Below, piece after piece: positions 1 through 7,401 of a stretch of 64,000 bases of DNA. The stretch covers positions 55,825 to 119,824 of the forward strand of contig NZ_JAYTLQ010000001.1 in the NCBI RefSeq assembly GCF_043729335.1. The letters run 5' to 3'. The position numbers and the translations under genes were made by a program. Origin of the DNA: Crenothrix sp043729335 (GTDB lineage Bacteria > Pseudomonadota > Gammaproteobacteria > Methylococcales > Methylomonadaceae). The notes under the pieces are model-generated. The model worked only from the letters and a program-made list of their open reading frames with translations, was not told the origin of the DNA and ran no database searches. Each line of letters opens with the position of its first letter. Position 1 is the first letter of the stretch.

Positions 1-16
1 AAACAAGGGGAATTAT

Positions 17-400
17 ATGAATGAAAGTATCAGTTGGTTTATGGCCGTCTTAAAAAAATATTCAGACTTTGAAGGGCGGGCACGAAGGAAGGAATATTGG
101 AATTTTATGCTTATTTATGCGCTTATTATCATTCCTTTAGGTTTTATTGACATACTAACCGGTACTATGGTTTTAGAAATAGGTATAGGTTTTCTTAGCG
201 GCATATTCATGCTGTACACTTTATGCCCTATGATTGCCGTAACGGCAAGGCGGTTACACGATATCAACCGCAGTGGTTGGTGGCAATTAATTAATCTAAT
301 GCCAATGATCGGCTTTATTGTTATGTTGGCTTTTACCGTAAAGGACAGTGATGCGGATAAAAATGAGTACGGGGAAAATCCAAAAATAGATAAAACCTAA
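17..400 (+). CDS. DUF805 family membrane protein
   Basis: Protein of 127 residues with the DUF805 pattern: an aromatic, charged N-terminus (SWFMAVLKKYSDFEGRARRKEYW), then hydrophobic segments near residues 29-45 and 50-70, then the family signature ARRLHDINRSGWW near residue 78 and a last membrane helix. The ATG is preceded by AAGGGG at good spacing. DUF805 proteins are small inner-membrane proteins of unknown function (E. coli YhaH/YhaI type). The gene may belong to a transcript entering from the left edge of the window. Confidence 0.9.
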   Translation: MNESISWFMAVLKKYSDFEGRARRKEYWNFMLIYALIIIPLGFIDILTGTMVLEIGIGFLSGIFMLYTLCPMIAVTARRLHDINRSGWWQLINLMPMIGFIVMLAFTVKDSDADKNEYGENPKIDKT

Positions 401-441
401 GTTACCCCCTCAATCTGCTAAAACTAAATCTTGTTTAAAAA

Positions 442-473
442 CCGTTCGAGGTAAGTTTTTCGAATCATCATGG
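442..473. repeat. Degenerate copy of the TTCGTGGTGAGCTTGTCGAA repeat
   Basis: In the gap after the DUF805 gene the sequence ACCGTTCGAGGTAAG, then TTTTTCGAATCATCATG, matches the repeat at 7298 (CCATTCGTGGTGAG, then CTTGTCGAACCATG) with scattered substitutions and is likewise preceded by an A-run. It appears to be a decayed family member. No gene is seen between 401 and 612. Confidence 0.4.
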
Positions 474-612
474 GTTTTATAGCTTATGTAAGCCGGACTG
501 AAGACAATCGAACGGTTATTCTAGTTAATTATGGCTAAGTTTTGCTGCCGCCTATGCCTTATCAGTTATATAATGATTAGCTTAATTGGCTTGGATAAAT
601 CATTATTCGGTT

Positions 613-1011
613 ATGAAATTGATCATTAATAATAACACTAAAAAACATACCCACCGCTTATGCCAGATTGCTGTTATAGCGTGCTTAGCTTTGCCTTGCT
701 CGGCGTTTGCTCATGCCATTCTGGTAAAGTCGCAACCTGCCAAAGATGCTACGGTTACAGAAGCACCCAAACAAATTGATGTTTGGTTTAATGACAAAGT
801 AGGCGGTGAGCACAAAGCCCTTGCCGTAATTGATAGTAATGGCAATCGTGTCGATAACAAAGATGTGGCTCAAGAAACATTTGATCCATCGCATATGTTT
901 GCTACTGTGCAGCCTTTAGCGCCAGGCACCTATACCGTACGCTACCGTGTTGTTTCAATTGATACTCACATCGTCACTGGAAAATTTCAATTTTCGGTTA
1001 AAGCGCCTTAA
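613..1011 (+). CDS. CopC-domain periplasmic copper-binding protein
   Basis: CopC/YobA-type protein, expected to bind copper in the periplasm. The ATG at 613 is preferred to an upstream in-frame TTG at 586 because it gives a compact signal peptide ending CSAFA, so the mature protein starts with His (HAILV), the N-terminal copper ligand typical of CopC. The closing motif SIDTHIVTGKFQFSVK carries the conserved Asp-x-His and marks the end of the single beta-sandwich domain. There is no CopD membrane partner next to it; the next gene encodes a membrane-anchored lipoprotein of unknown role. Family assignment is firm; the exact copper function is inferred. Confidence 0.88.
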   Translation: MKLIINNNTKKHTHRLCQIAVIACLALPCSAFAHAILVKSQPAKDATVTEAPKQIDVWFNDKVGGEHKALAVIDSNGNRVDNKDVAQETFDPSHMFATVQPLAPGTYTVRYRVVSIDTHIVTGKFQFSVKAP

Positions 1012-1061
1012 TGTGGTAACCGCTAGCAGCAGCGCTCTTTGACTACGCGAGAAAAAACATC

Positions 1062-1715
1062 ATGAAAAAAAATACGCCCTACTATATCTGTGTTCGTGTA
1101 CTGTTGTTAGCGATTACATTGGTCGTTAACGGCTGTAATAAAGACAATGACAATAGCCAATCTCCACAAATTGCCGATAAAAATAGCGTTGGTTGCCTTG
1201 CGACCAACGATTTTTATGCCGTTCATTTTAGCGTGTATTTAAAACCCTCCGGCGACTTGAAAAACATGGATAGGGCTGCGTTACTAAAACCTTATTGCAA
1301 AGAGTTACCCGGTGTGGGCAAGGCTTTTTTTAGTGCGGATTTAATTGATGAGGACATTCGCGGAACACCCATTGGGATTCGTGTGGTGGAGCTGGCTGAT
1401 GGCACTAAAAAACCTGAAGAATTTAAAGAGCTTCGCACGCTTATAGAAATTCCCGCCAAAATTTACGCGAAAGGCGTGGTGGAAGCCCAAGCTGACATTG
1501 ATAAAGAAGGCGATTACGCCATGATCTTAATTGTGGGCGGCGAAAATGCTGTTTCAGAAGATGATCGGTTGAAAATACCATTTCATGTAGGCAGCAATCC
1601 TTATAATCCGTACGGTTGGCCAAGAGAAACGTTAATAGGTGTGGCCAGCGGTGTTGGTTTTGTTATTTTAGGATTAATTTATTTGCTCTATCGCATCGTT
1701 AAAAGAAAGAAATAA
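1062..1715 (+). CDS. Putative lipoprotein with C-terminal membrane anchor
   Basis: Protein of 217 residues that I do not recognise. It starts with a lipoprotein-type signal (hydrophobic VLLLAITLVV, lipobox VNGC, Cys near residue 25). The middle looks like a soluble beta-rich domain with Cys near residues 45 and 80. The C-terminus has a membrane helix (LIGVASGVGFVILGLIYLLYRI) followed by VKRKK, a typical cytoplasmic stop-transfer. A lipid anchor and a C-terminal transmembrane helix on one chain is unusual and implies a protein held to the inner membrane at both ends. It follows the CopC gene by 50 bp on the same strand, so a joint role in copper handling is possible but unproven. Confidence 0.65.
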   Translation: MKKNTPYYICVRVLLLAITLVVNGCNKDNDNSQSPQIADKNSVGCLATNDFYAVHFSVYLKPSGDLKNMDRAALLKPYCKELPGVGKAFFSADLIDEDIRGTPIGIRVVELADGTKKPEEFKELRTLIEIPAKIYAKGVVEAQADIDKEGDYAMILIVGGENAVSEDDRLKIPFHVGSNPYNPYGWPRETLIGVASGVGFVILGLIYLLYRIVKRKK

Positions 1716-1725
1716 CGCCTAATTA

Positions 1726-1751
1726 TAGAGACGCAAGCTTTTGCGTCTCTA
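1726..1751. repeat. Intergenic hairpin repeat, GTAGAGACG family, copy 1
   Basis: Perfect inverted repeat TAGAGACGCAA / TTGCGTCTCTA with a 4-base loop, between the convergent genes ending at 1715 and 1772. The same hairpin recurs at 13796-13823 and 16333-16359. It may also end transcription in both directions, although no long T-run follows. Confidence 0.85.
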
Positions 1752-1771
1752 CCTGCAATATTAAAAACTCA

Positions 1772-2035
1772 TTAATCAACTTCTTCAATCACCGTATGTT
1801 CCATCGGTACTTGCACATAGTGCTTTTTAACGTCCCAAAAATAGTAATAGCCCTTATCTGTTGAAGTCACTTTACCATTTTTTATCAACCAAGTTTTTGT
1901 GGTCGGCCCGTTGGCAAAAGTAACTAAATAATCGCCATCCAATAGCTCAATGCCTTTTCTAAACATTTGGTTTTGCTGATCTTGCGTACAACTGGCCAGC
2001 AATAATGCCAGCGCCAATACCCTAATAATTTTCAT
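1772..2035 (-). CDS. Small hypothetical lipoprotein
   Basis: Protein of 87 residues with a clear lipoprotein signal: MKIIRVLALALLLASC, lipobox LASC, then QDQQNQ. The mature part (about 72 residues) ends EEVD and holds aromatic stretches (KGYYYFWDVKKHY) suggestive of a small beta-rich domain. No family is recognised. It is transcribed divergently from mepA, with about 95 bp between the two start codons, so both promoters lie in that gap. Confidence 0.7.
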   Translation of the reverse strand: MKIIRVLALALLLASCTQDQQNQMFRKGIELLDGDYLVTFANGPTTKTWLIKNGKVTSTDKGYYYFWDVKKHYVQVPMEHTVIEEVD

Positions 2036-2130
2036 CTTTTAATATCCAATTTAAAGTGCATCATTCTAAAATATCTTTGATTTTAGATTATAATTCTTAT
2101 TGGCAAAATCTCTTAACTATTGACTACACA

Positions 2131-2973
2131 ATGAAATTTTTTATATCGACATTATTGCTGGGCGCATTTTCGACAGCGGCCCTAGCCTCTTCTGCCAGTG
2201 ACTGGTCAAACATAATGCAGCCTTCAAAATCAGGCGATATGGCACAAAGTATTGGCAAATACGATGGCGGCTGTGTCAGTGGCGCGGTGACGCTACCAAT
2301 GGATGGCACGGGCTATCAAGTAATGCGTTTATCCAGAAAACGCTATTTTGGCCATCCGGATTTGATCCATTTTATTGAAAATTTTGGCCATGCTGTGTCT
2401 GATCAAAAATTAGGTACATTATTGATCGGTGATTTAGGTCAACCACGCGGCGGGCCGACTTTATCAGGTCATCGCAGCCACCAAACTGGCCTGGATGTCG
2501 ATATCTGGTTTTCACTGCCTGCAATCGCGGCAACACGCAAACTGGATATAAACGAGCGCGAAACTTTAAGCGCAAATTCCATGCTTATTAGTCAATCTGA
2601 TGCCATAGATGAAAAGCAATGGACTGCGCAGCATGAAAAAGTCCTGGAAGCAGCATCACGTATGCCTGAAGTAGATCGTATTTTCGTTAACCCCAGCATT
2701 AAACGCCTGTTGTGTATGCGTAAAACCCCTCATGATTGGCTAAGAAAAATTCGCCCCTGGTGGAAACATGACGATCATTTTCATGTGCGCCTTAAATGTC
2801 CCGGTGGTAGTGACCACTGTACAAGCCAGGCGCCACTTCCCGAAGACGATGGCTGTGATGCCAGCCTTGATTACTGGTTTTCGGCTGAAGCTAAAAAACC
2901 TAAAGTACCTTCCCCAAAACCTAAGGCACCTCGCCTACCTCCACTGTGTGATAGTGTGCTGAACGAAAATTAA
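2131..2973 (+). CDS. mepA: Penicillin-insensitive murein endopeptidase MepA
   Basis: Periplasmic zinc peptidase that cuts D-Ala-mDAP cross-links in peptidoglycan. Start set at ATG 2131, giving a signal peptide MKFFISTLLLGAFSTAALAS; the frame is open upstream to a GTG at 2056 but that extension has no signal-peptide character. MepA/LAS-family zinc motifs are present: SGHRSHQTGLDVDIWF (His and Asp ligands) and DDHFHVRLKCPGG (catalytic and ligand His). Further Cys residues (CPGGSDHC, DDGCDAS, LPPLCDS) fit the disulfide-rich MepA fold. The C-terminus has a proline/lysine stretch (KKPKVPSPKPKAPRLPPL), longer than usual. A terminator follows. Confidence 0.93.
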   Translation: MKFFISTLLLGAFSTAALASSASDWSNIMQPSKSGDMAQSIGKYDGGCVSGAVTLPMDGTGYQVMRLSRKRYFGHPDLIHFIENFGHAVSDQKLGTLLIGDLGQPRGGPTLSGHRSHQTGLDVDIWFSLPAIAATRKLDINERETLSANSMLISQSDAIDEKQWTAQHEKVLEAASRMPEVDRIFVNPSIKRLLCMRKTPHDWLRKIRPWWKHDDHFHVRLKCPGGSDHCTSQAPLPEDDGCDASLDYWFSAEAKKPKVPSPKPKAPRLPPLCDSVLNEN

Positions 2974-2989
2974 ATTCTTCTACCCTCTC

Positions 2990-3025
2990 AAGAAAGACTT
3001 GCACATCTTGCAAGTCTTTCTTTTG
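2990..3025 (+). terminator. Rho-independent terminator of mepA
   Basis: Perfect 13-bp stem AAGAAAGACTTGC / GCAAGTCTTTCTT with a 7-base loop, ending in TTCTTTTGTT, 17 bp after the mepA stop codon. The remaining gap to 3285 is AT-rich with no recognisable gene; the promoter of the M14 peptidase should lie there. Confidence 0.9.
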
Positions 3026-3285
3026 TTAATCTCCCTGCTCCCTTGCTTTATAAACATTGTCAACTAATATTTAGTGTTAGGTTTGTGTCTTATTGTGCTA
3101 CTGAAATCAGCCTACAAAACTCAGTTAATCTTGCATTTAAATAAGCTTTGAATAAAATATATTTCCTTTTATTCAACCGATTTTTTTATATGTTTAATTC
3201 ACGAAGACTTAAATTGTCAATATTTTTCAAACAGATACTAATCATAGTTAATGGTTGTTAGCAATACGGCAGGAGCCACACCCTC

Positions 3286-5118
3286 ATGAAAGCATTTAAA
3301 TTACCCTTGTATAAATTTAACAATAAAACCATTCTTATCAGCTTGGCTATTTTGACCTGGTCACCTTTTAACCATGCAGCAGCACCCGTTAAAAAACCGT
3401 CTAGCGTTTACATTATTGACAAGGTTTTCAACGTAGCGACACGGACAAAAATAGCCCGAACCGGCGCACTTATTCTGGAAGTCGGCCATTCGTATATTCT
3501 TGTTGAAGCCACTGCGAATGAAAAACGCGCCATCAAAAAGCTGGGTTTATCGATTGCAGTACCCACACAAGCAAAAGCGGCACAGCTCAGTTTTCCGGCC
3601 GGGGATTCGGCTTATCATGATTACACTGAAATGCTGGCAGAAATTCAACAAGCCGCCATCGATCATCCGGCCATTTTTCAGATGATTAATCTGGGAAGCT
3701 CTTATGAAGGGCGCACTATTTGGGCGGGTAAAATATCCGATAACGTAGCTAGCGATGAAGATGAACCGGAGGTATTGTTCACCCACCATCAGCACGCGCG
3801 TGAGCATTTAACCGTAGAGCAGGCGTTGTACACTTTAAAAATATTGACAGATGAGTATGACACCAATCCCCAAATTGCTAATCTGGTCAATAACCGGGAA
3901 ATATGGATAGTGTTTGATATGAATCCGGATGGTGGTGAATATGACATCGCTACTGGAACATACCAATCCTGGCGTAAAAATCGCCAACCCAATACCGGTA
4001 CTCCCTTTGCCGGAACCGATTTAAATCGGAACTGGGATTATTTATGGAACTGTTGTGGCGGCAGCAGTGGTACAACTAGCAGTGAAACCTATCATGGGAA
4101 AGCTGCTTTTTCTGCACCCGAAACTGCCGTGGTGCGCAATTTTGTTAACAGCCGGGTATTAAATGGCAAACAGCAAATTAGTTTGGCCGTTGATTTTCAC
4201 AGCTATTCCGAACTGATTTTATGGCCGTACGGTTATACCTATACGGACATACCCAGTGATATGGTAGCGGATGATTACAATACCATGGCTACTATGGGCA
4301 AAGCGATGGCGGCAATGAACAACTATATTCCCCAGCAAGCCAGTGATTTATACATAACCGACGGCACAATCAATGATTGGTTATACGGTGTACATGGCAT
4401 TCTTAACTATACCTTTGAAATGTACCCCAAAACGGCCAGCAACGGGGGGTTTTACCCGTCTGACCAAGTGATCCCGCAAGAAACCGCCCGTAACCGCAAC
4501 CCTATTCTGTATTTACTGGCGCAGGCGGCGTGTCCTTACCAAGCTATTGGCAAACAAAGCCAATATTGCGGCGATGCCGTTACCGGCAATGTGGTAACCA
4601 CAGGTTTTTATAACCCTAAAAGCAATTCCCCTGTCATCAGTGCTGCAGGTGATAACAATGGTTATCAAGCTAGCCCTGCCAATGCTTACAGCTATAACAA
4701 GCTTTATTCAGTGGATACCGACAGCGGAAACAACACCAACACGACCTGCACTAATACCGGTAAAGATAAGCATCAATTTAGCAATTTCGCTATTCCTGTT
4801 CCAACAGGTGTAACCATTAAAAGCATTGAAGTAAAGATAAATGCTAAAGCAGACAACGCGAGTGGTACACCAAAAATTTGTGCGGAACTGTCCTGGAATG
4901 GAGGTTTAACCTGGACCACCCCCAAATCAACGCCACTTTTAGAAACAGCGGCCAAAACTTACACACTGGGTGGCGCTATCGATAACTGGGGACATGTTTG
5001 GTCTGCCAGCGAATTAGGTGACAGTAATTTTAAAATACGACTCACCAATGTTTCCAGCGCCACAACGCGGGATTTCTCATTAGATTGGCTGTCTGCGCGG
5101 GTAAGATATGTGCCTTAA
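3286..5118 (+). CDS. Secreted M14 zinc carboxypeptidase
   Basis: Protein of 610 residues with an N-terminal secretion signal (residues 1-32, ending NHAAA), a propeptide-like region to about residue 100, then an M14 catalytic domain: zinc motif HxxE in HHQHAREHLT (about 170-173), substrate-binding region DLNRNWDYLW, third zinc ligand His in DFHSYSELILWPYGY (about 305) and catalytic Glu in TFEMYPKT (about 379). It resembles bacterial carboxypeptidase T-type enzymes. Residues about 440-610 form an extra beta-rich domain ending in RVRYVP, probably for substrate or surface binding. AGGAG lies 12-13 bases upstream of the ATG. The gene stands alone, so it is probably an exported nutrient-acquiring protease; the substrate is unknown. 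Confidence 0.9.
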   Translation: MKAFKLPLYKFNNKTILISLAILTWSPFNHAAAPVKKPSSVYIIDKVFNVATRTKIARTGALILEVGHSYILVEATANEKRAIKKLGLSIAVPTQAKAAQLSFPAGDSAYHDYTEMLAEIQQAAIDHPAIFQMINLGSSYEGRTIWAGKISDNVASDEDEPEVLFTHHQHAREHLTVEQALYTLKILTDEYDTNPQIANLVNNREIWIVFDMNPDGGEYDIATGTYQSWRKNRQPNTGTPFAGTDLNRNWDYLWNCCGGSSGTTSSETYHGKAAFSAPETAVVRNFVNSRVLNGKQQISLAVDFHSYSELILWPYGYTYTDIPSDMVADDYNTMATMGKAMAAMNNYIPQQASDLYITDGTINDWLYGVHGILNYTFEMYPKTASNGGFYPSDQVIPQETARNRNPILYLLAQAACPYQAIGKQSQYCGDAVTGNVVTTGFYNPKSNSPVISAAGDNNGYQASPANAYSYNKLYSVDTDSGNNTNTTCTNTGKDKHQFSNFAIPVPTGVTIKSIEVKINAKADNASGTPKICAELSWNGGLTWTTPKSTPLLETAAKTYTLGGAIDNWGHVWSASELGDSNFKIRLTNVSSATTRDFSLDWLSARVRYVP

Positions 5119-5241
5119 TGGGTAATTGTAAGCAGGCACGGGATTGTCAACTGGGTTAATTAGGTGTATCTTTCCAAACATATCGCCCCATTCTAGGCGT
5201 AGTTTGTTACTTTTTTTACATTGTTAACCCGAGAAATTGAT

Positions 5242-5910
5242 ATGCTTAAATACCTGCTTACTTTATTTATGGTCATCATGCTATCTGGCTGCGGTTACAA
5301 CACTTTGCAAATGACCGATGAAGATATTAAGGCGTCATGGGCAGAAGTGCTTAATCAATATCAGCGCCGTGCTGATTTAGTCCCTAATTTGGTGAATGTG
5401 GTTAAGGGCTACGCCACTCACGAAAAAGATGTGTTAACCCAAGTGACTGAAGCCCGTGCTAAAGTAGGGTCTATTAAAGCCACACCTGAACTGGTTAATG
5501 ATGAAGAAGCCTTCAAGAAATTTATGGCGGCGCAAAAAGATATGACCAGTGCGCTTTCTCGCTTAATGGTAATCGCTGAAAACTACCCACAACTGAAAGC
5601 CGATGCCGGTTTCCGTGATTTACAAGCGCAACTGGAAGGTACGGAAAACCGCATTTCGGTAGCACGTCATCGTTACATTGATGCGGTTAGAGCGTATAAC
5701 CTGACGGTACGTTCTTTCCCGAGCAATATAACCTCCATGATATTTGGTTACAAAACTAAACCCAGCCTGCAAGTGCAAAACGAGCAAGCCATTACCGAGC
5801 CACCTAAAGTTGATTTTTCAACACCGGCGGCACAACCACCTGTTAGCACGATTCCAGCGCCAGCACCGCAAATATCAGCACCGGTGCAACAACCCGCAAC
5901 AACGCATTAA
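5242..5910 (+). CDS. LemA family lipoprotein
   Basis: LemA-type protein of about 222 residues. ATG 5242 (GAGAAA upstream) gives a lipoprotein signal MLKYLLTLFMVIMLSGCGYN with lipobox LSGC; the in-frame TTG at 5221 is less likely. Family hallmarks are the helical stretch QYQRRADLVPNLVNVVKGYATHE and ENRISVARHRYIDAVRAYN near residue 140, followed by FPSN. The C-terminal 45 residues are Pro/Ala/Gln-rich and probably disordered. It is the first gene of a LemA-TPM-TPM operon, an arrangement seen in many bacteria. Function unknown; membrane-stress roles have been suggested for the family. Confidence 0.92.
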   Translation: MLKYLLTLFMVIMLSGCGYNTLQMTDEDIKASWAEVLNQYQRRADLVPNLVNVVKGYATHEKDVLTQVTEARAKVGSIKATPELVNDEEAFKKFMAAQKDMTSALSRLMVIAENYPQLKADAGFRDLQAQLEGTENRISVARHRYIDAVRAYNLTVRSFPSNITSMIFGYKTKPSLQVQNEQAITEPPKVDFSTPAAQPPVSTIPAPAPQISAPVQQPATTH

Positions 5911-5922
5911 GCAAGGTTTCTG

Positions 5923-6774
5923 GTGACACCTTCTTACATCCGCTACGGACTCAGCCTATTACTGCTGCTATTTATTAGCACAGTTTGGGCTGAGATTGCT
6001 GTTCCCAAATTATCGCAGCGCGTTACTGATCTTACTGGCACGTTAAGTACCGCTCAAATTGCAGGTCTAGACGAAAAATTAGCGGCTTTAGAAACCCAGA
6101 AAGGCAGCCAGATTGCGGTACTCATTATTCCCACTACCCAACCTCAAGACATTGCCGAGTACGGTATACAAGTAGCAGATTTGTGGCGTATCGGCCGTAA
6201 AAACATTGACGACGGCCTGATTCTTATTGTCGCCAAAGATGATCGCAAATTACGCATTGAAGTGGGACGCGGTTTAGAAGGTGTGATTCCTGATGTAATT
6301 GCCAAACGCATCATTTCTGATGTCATTACGCCTTATTTTAAAGCCGGTGATTTTGTTGGCGGTATTGATGCCGGTGTTTCTCAACTCATAAAACTCATTG
6401 AAGGTGAAGAACTCCCTGCCCCTAAGGCGCAAGCCAATGGCCAACAAGGCGGTGAAGGCGGTTATCTTTTCATATTAATCGCTGGATTATTTGCAGGCTC
6501 AGTGTTGTCCGCTATTTTTGGACGCGTCATGGGCGGCACGATTGCAGGATTAGGCAGTGCTGCGCTGGTAGCACTATTATTTGGCTTAGGCATAGCGGCA
6601 GTCATTGTCGGAATTATGGTTTTCTTTATGATAGGTGTGGGTAGAAACGGCGGCGGCTGGTCAAATGGCGGTGGATTTGGTGGCGGTGGTGGCTGGGGCG
6701 GCGGCTCTTCTGGTGGCTCATGGGGAGGTGGCGGCGGTGGTTTTGGCGGCGGCGGGGCATCTGGCTCATGGTAG
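5923..6774 (+). CDS. TPM domain membrane protein, YgcG-like
   Basis: GTG start with AAGG upstream. Signal peptide (residues 1-24, ending TVWA), then a periplasmic TPM_phosphatase domain (about 30-150) with family pattern RVTDLTGTLS, KGSQIAVLIIPTTQP and DDRKLRIEVGRGLEG. A Gln/Gly linker leads to two membrane segments (about 180-235) and a glycine/serine/tryptophan-rich tail that is almost pure Gly, Ser and Trp in its last 50 residues. It is 12 bp behind LemA and overlaps the next TPM gene by 7 bp, so the three are co-translated. The family role is unknown; TPM proteins are linked to membrane or photosystem maintenance in other lineages. Confidence 0.9.
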   Translation: MTPSYIRYGLSLLLLLFISTVWAEIAVPKLSQRVTDLTGTLSTAQIAGLDEKLAALETQKGSQIAVLIIPTTQPQDIAEYGIQVADLWRIGRKNIDDGLILIVAKDDRKLRIEVGRGLEGVIPDVIAKRIISDVITPYFKAGDFVGGIDAGVSQLIKLIEGEELPAPKAQANGQQGGEGGYLFILIAGLFAGSVLSAIFGRVMGGTIAGLGSAALVALLFGLGIAAVIVGIMVFFMIGVGRNGGGWSNGGGFGGGGGWGGGSSGGSWGGGGGGFGGGGASGSW

Positions 6775-7274
6775 CGTTTAAACGTTGGTTACGTCATGCT
6801 TTCATGCCGCCTTGGCGTTGGCGCGTCATTTTCCCAAAGTCTGTGCTTAACGCCATAGAAGTTGCGGTTAGACAGTCTGAGTCTCAGCATCGTGGTGAAA
6901 TCCGTTTTGCTATTGAAAATGCACTGGCACCGGGTTCTGTGTGGCAAGGGCTCTCTGCCAGACAACGTGCAACGCAAGTGTTCTCAAACCTAGGGGTATG
7001 GGACACTGAAGAAAATTGCGGTGTATTAATTTACTTAATGCTAGCGGACAAAGAAGTACACATTGTTGCCGACCGCGGACTCAGTAAGCAAGTGCCCCAA
7101 GCAGAGTGGAATGCTATCGCAGAAGTGATGCGCAGGCATTTTCTTAAGGGTGATTTCCAAAGTGGATCTATTGAAGGTATTGAACAAATTACACGGCTGT
7201 TAGCGGATAAATTCCCTGCAAATACAAGTAGAGTTAACGAGCTGCCTGATCGTCCCGTGGTTATCCGCAAATAA
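6768..7274 (+). CDS. TPM domain protein, short form
   Basis: The start is set at ATG 6768, which overlaps the upstream stop codon in the string ATGGTAG; the open frame continues upstream only through the antisense-like Gly-rich coding region. About 168 residues: a basic N-terminus (FKRWLRHAFMPPWRWR), then a single TPM domain (SESQHRGEIRFAIEN, GVLIYLMLADKEVHIVADRGL, FQSGSIEGIEQITRLLADKFP). It lacks the signal peptide and clear membrane helix of its neighbour, so it probably acts on the cytoplasmic side or at the membrane surface. Third gene of the LemA-TPM-TPM operon. Confidence 0.88.
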   Translation: MVAFKRWLRHAFMPPWRWRVIFPKSVLNAIEVAVRQSESQHRGEIRFAIENALAPGSVWQGLSARQRATQVFSNLGVWDTEENCGVLIYLMLADKEVHIVADRGLSKQVPQAEWNAIAEVMRRHFLKGDFQSGSIEGIEQITRLLADKFPANTSRVNELPDRPVVIRK

Positions 7275-7297
7275 AACACGTTACCTATTTAAAAAAA

Positions 7298-7334
7298 CCA
7301 TTCGTGGTGAGCTTGTCGAACCATGAATAACAAA
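7298..7334. repeat. Interspersed repeat TTCGTGGTGAGCTTGTCGAA
   Basis: The element reads CCATTCGTGGTGAG, CTTGTCGAACCATG, AATAACAAA and follows an A-run. Its right half is repeated at 25927-25949 and its complement occurs at 63978-64000 at the window edge. It lies between the convergent TPM and ftsH genes. Confidence 0.85.
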
Positions 7335-7357
7335 TTAGGTAGCCCTAAATAGTAGGC

Positions 7358-7386
7358 AAAAAAAGGGGGAGTCTTACGACCCCCCA
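7358..7386 (-). terminator. Rho-independent terminator of ftsH
   Basis: Read on the minus strand, the hairpin GGGGGTCGTAAGACTCCCC is followed by a run of seven T, 15 bp beyond the ftsH stop codon. GC-rich stem, tetraloop-like centre GTAA and T-run make a strong intrinsic terminator. Confidence 0.92.
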
Positions 7387-7401
7387 TCCTATGAGCGCAC
7401 C

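Noticed and set aside
586..612. TTG start for the CopC gene
   Set aside because: It adds residues before the signal peptide and no ribosome site is seen; ATG 613 is preferred.
2056..2130. GTG start of mepA
   Set aside because: It would put 25 residues before a good signal peptide; ATG 2131 fits the family.
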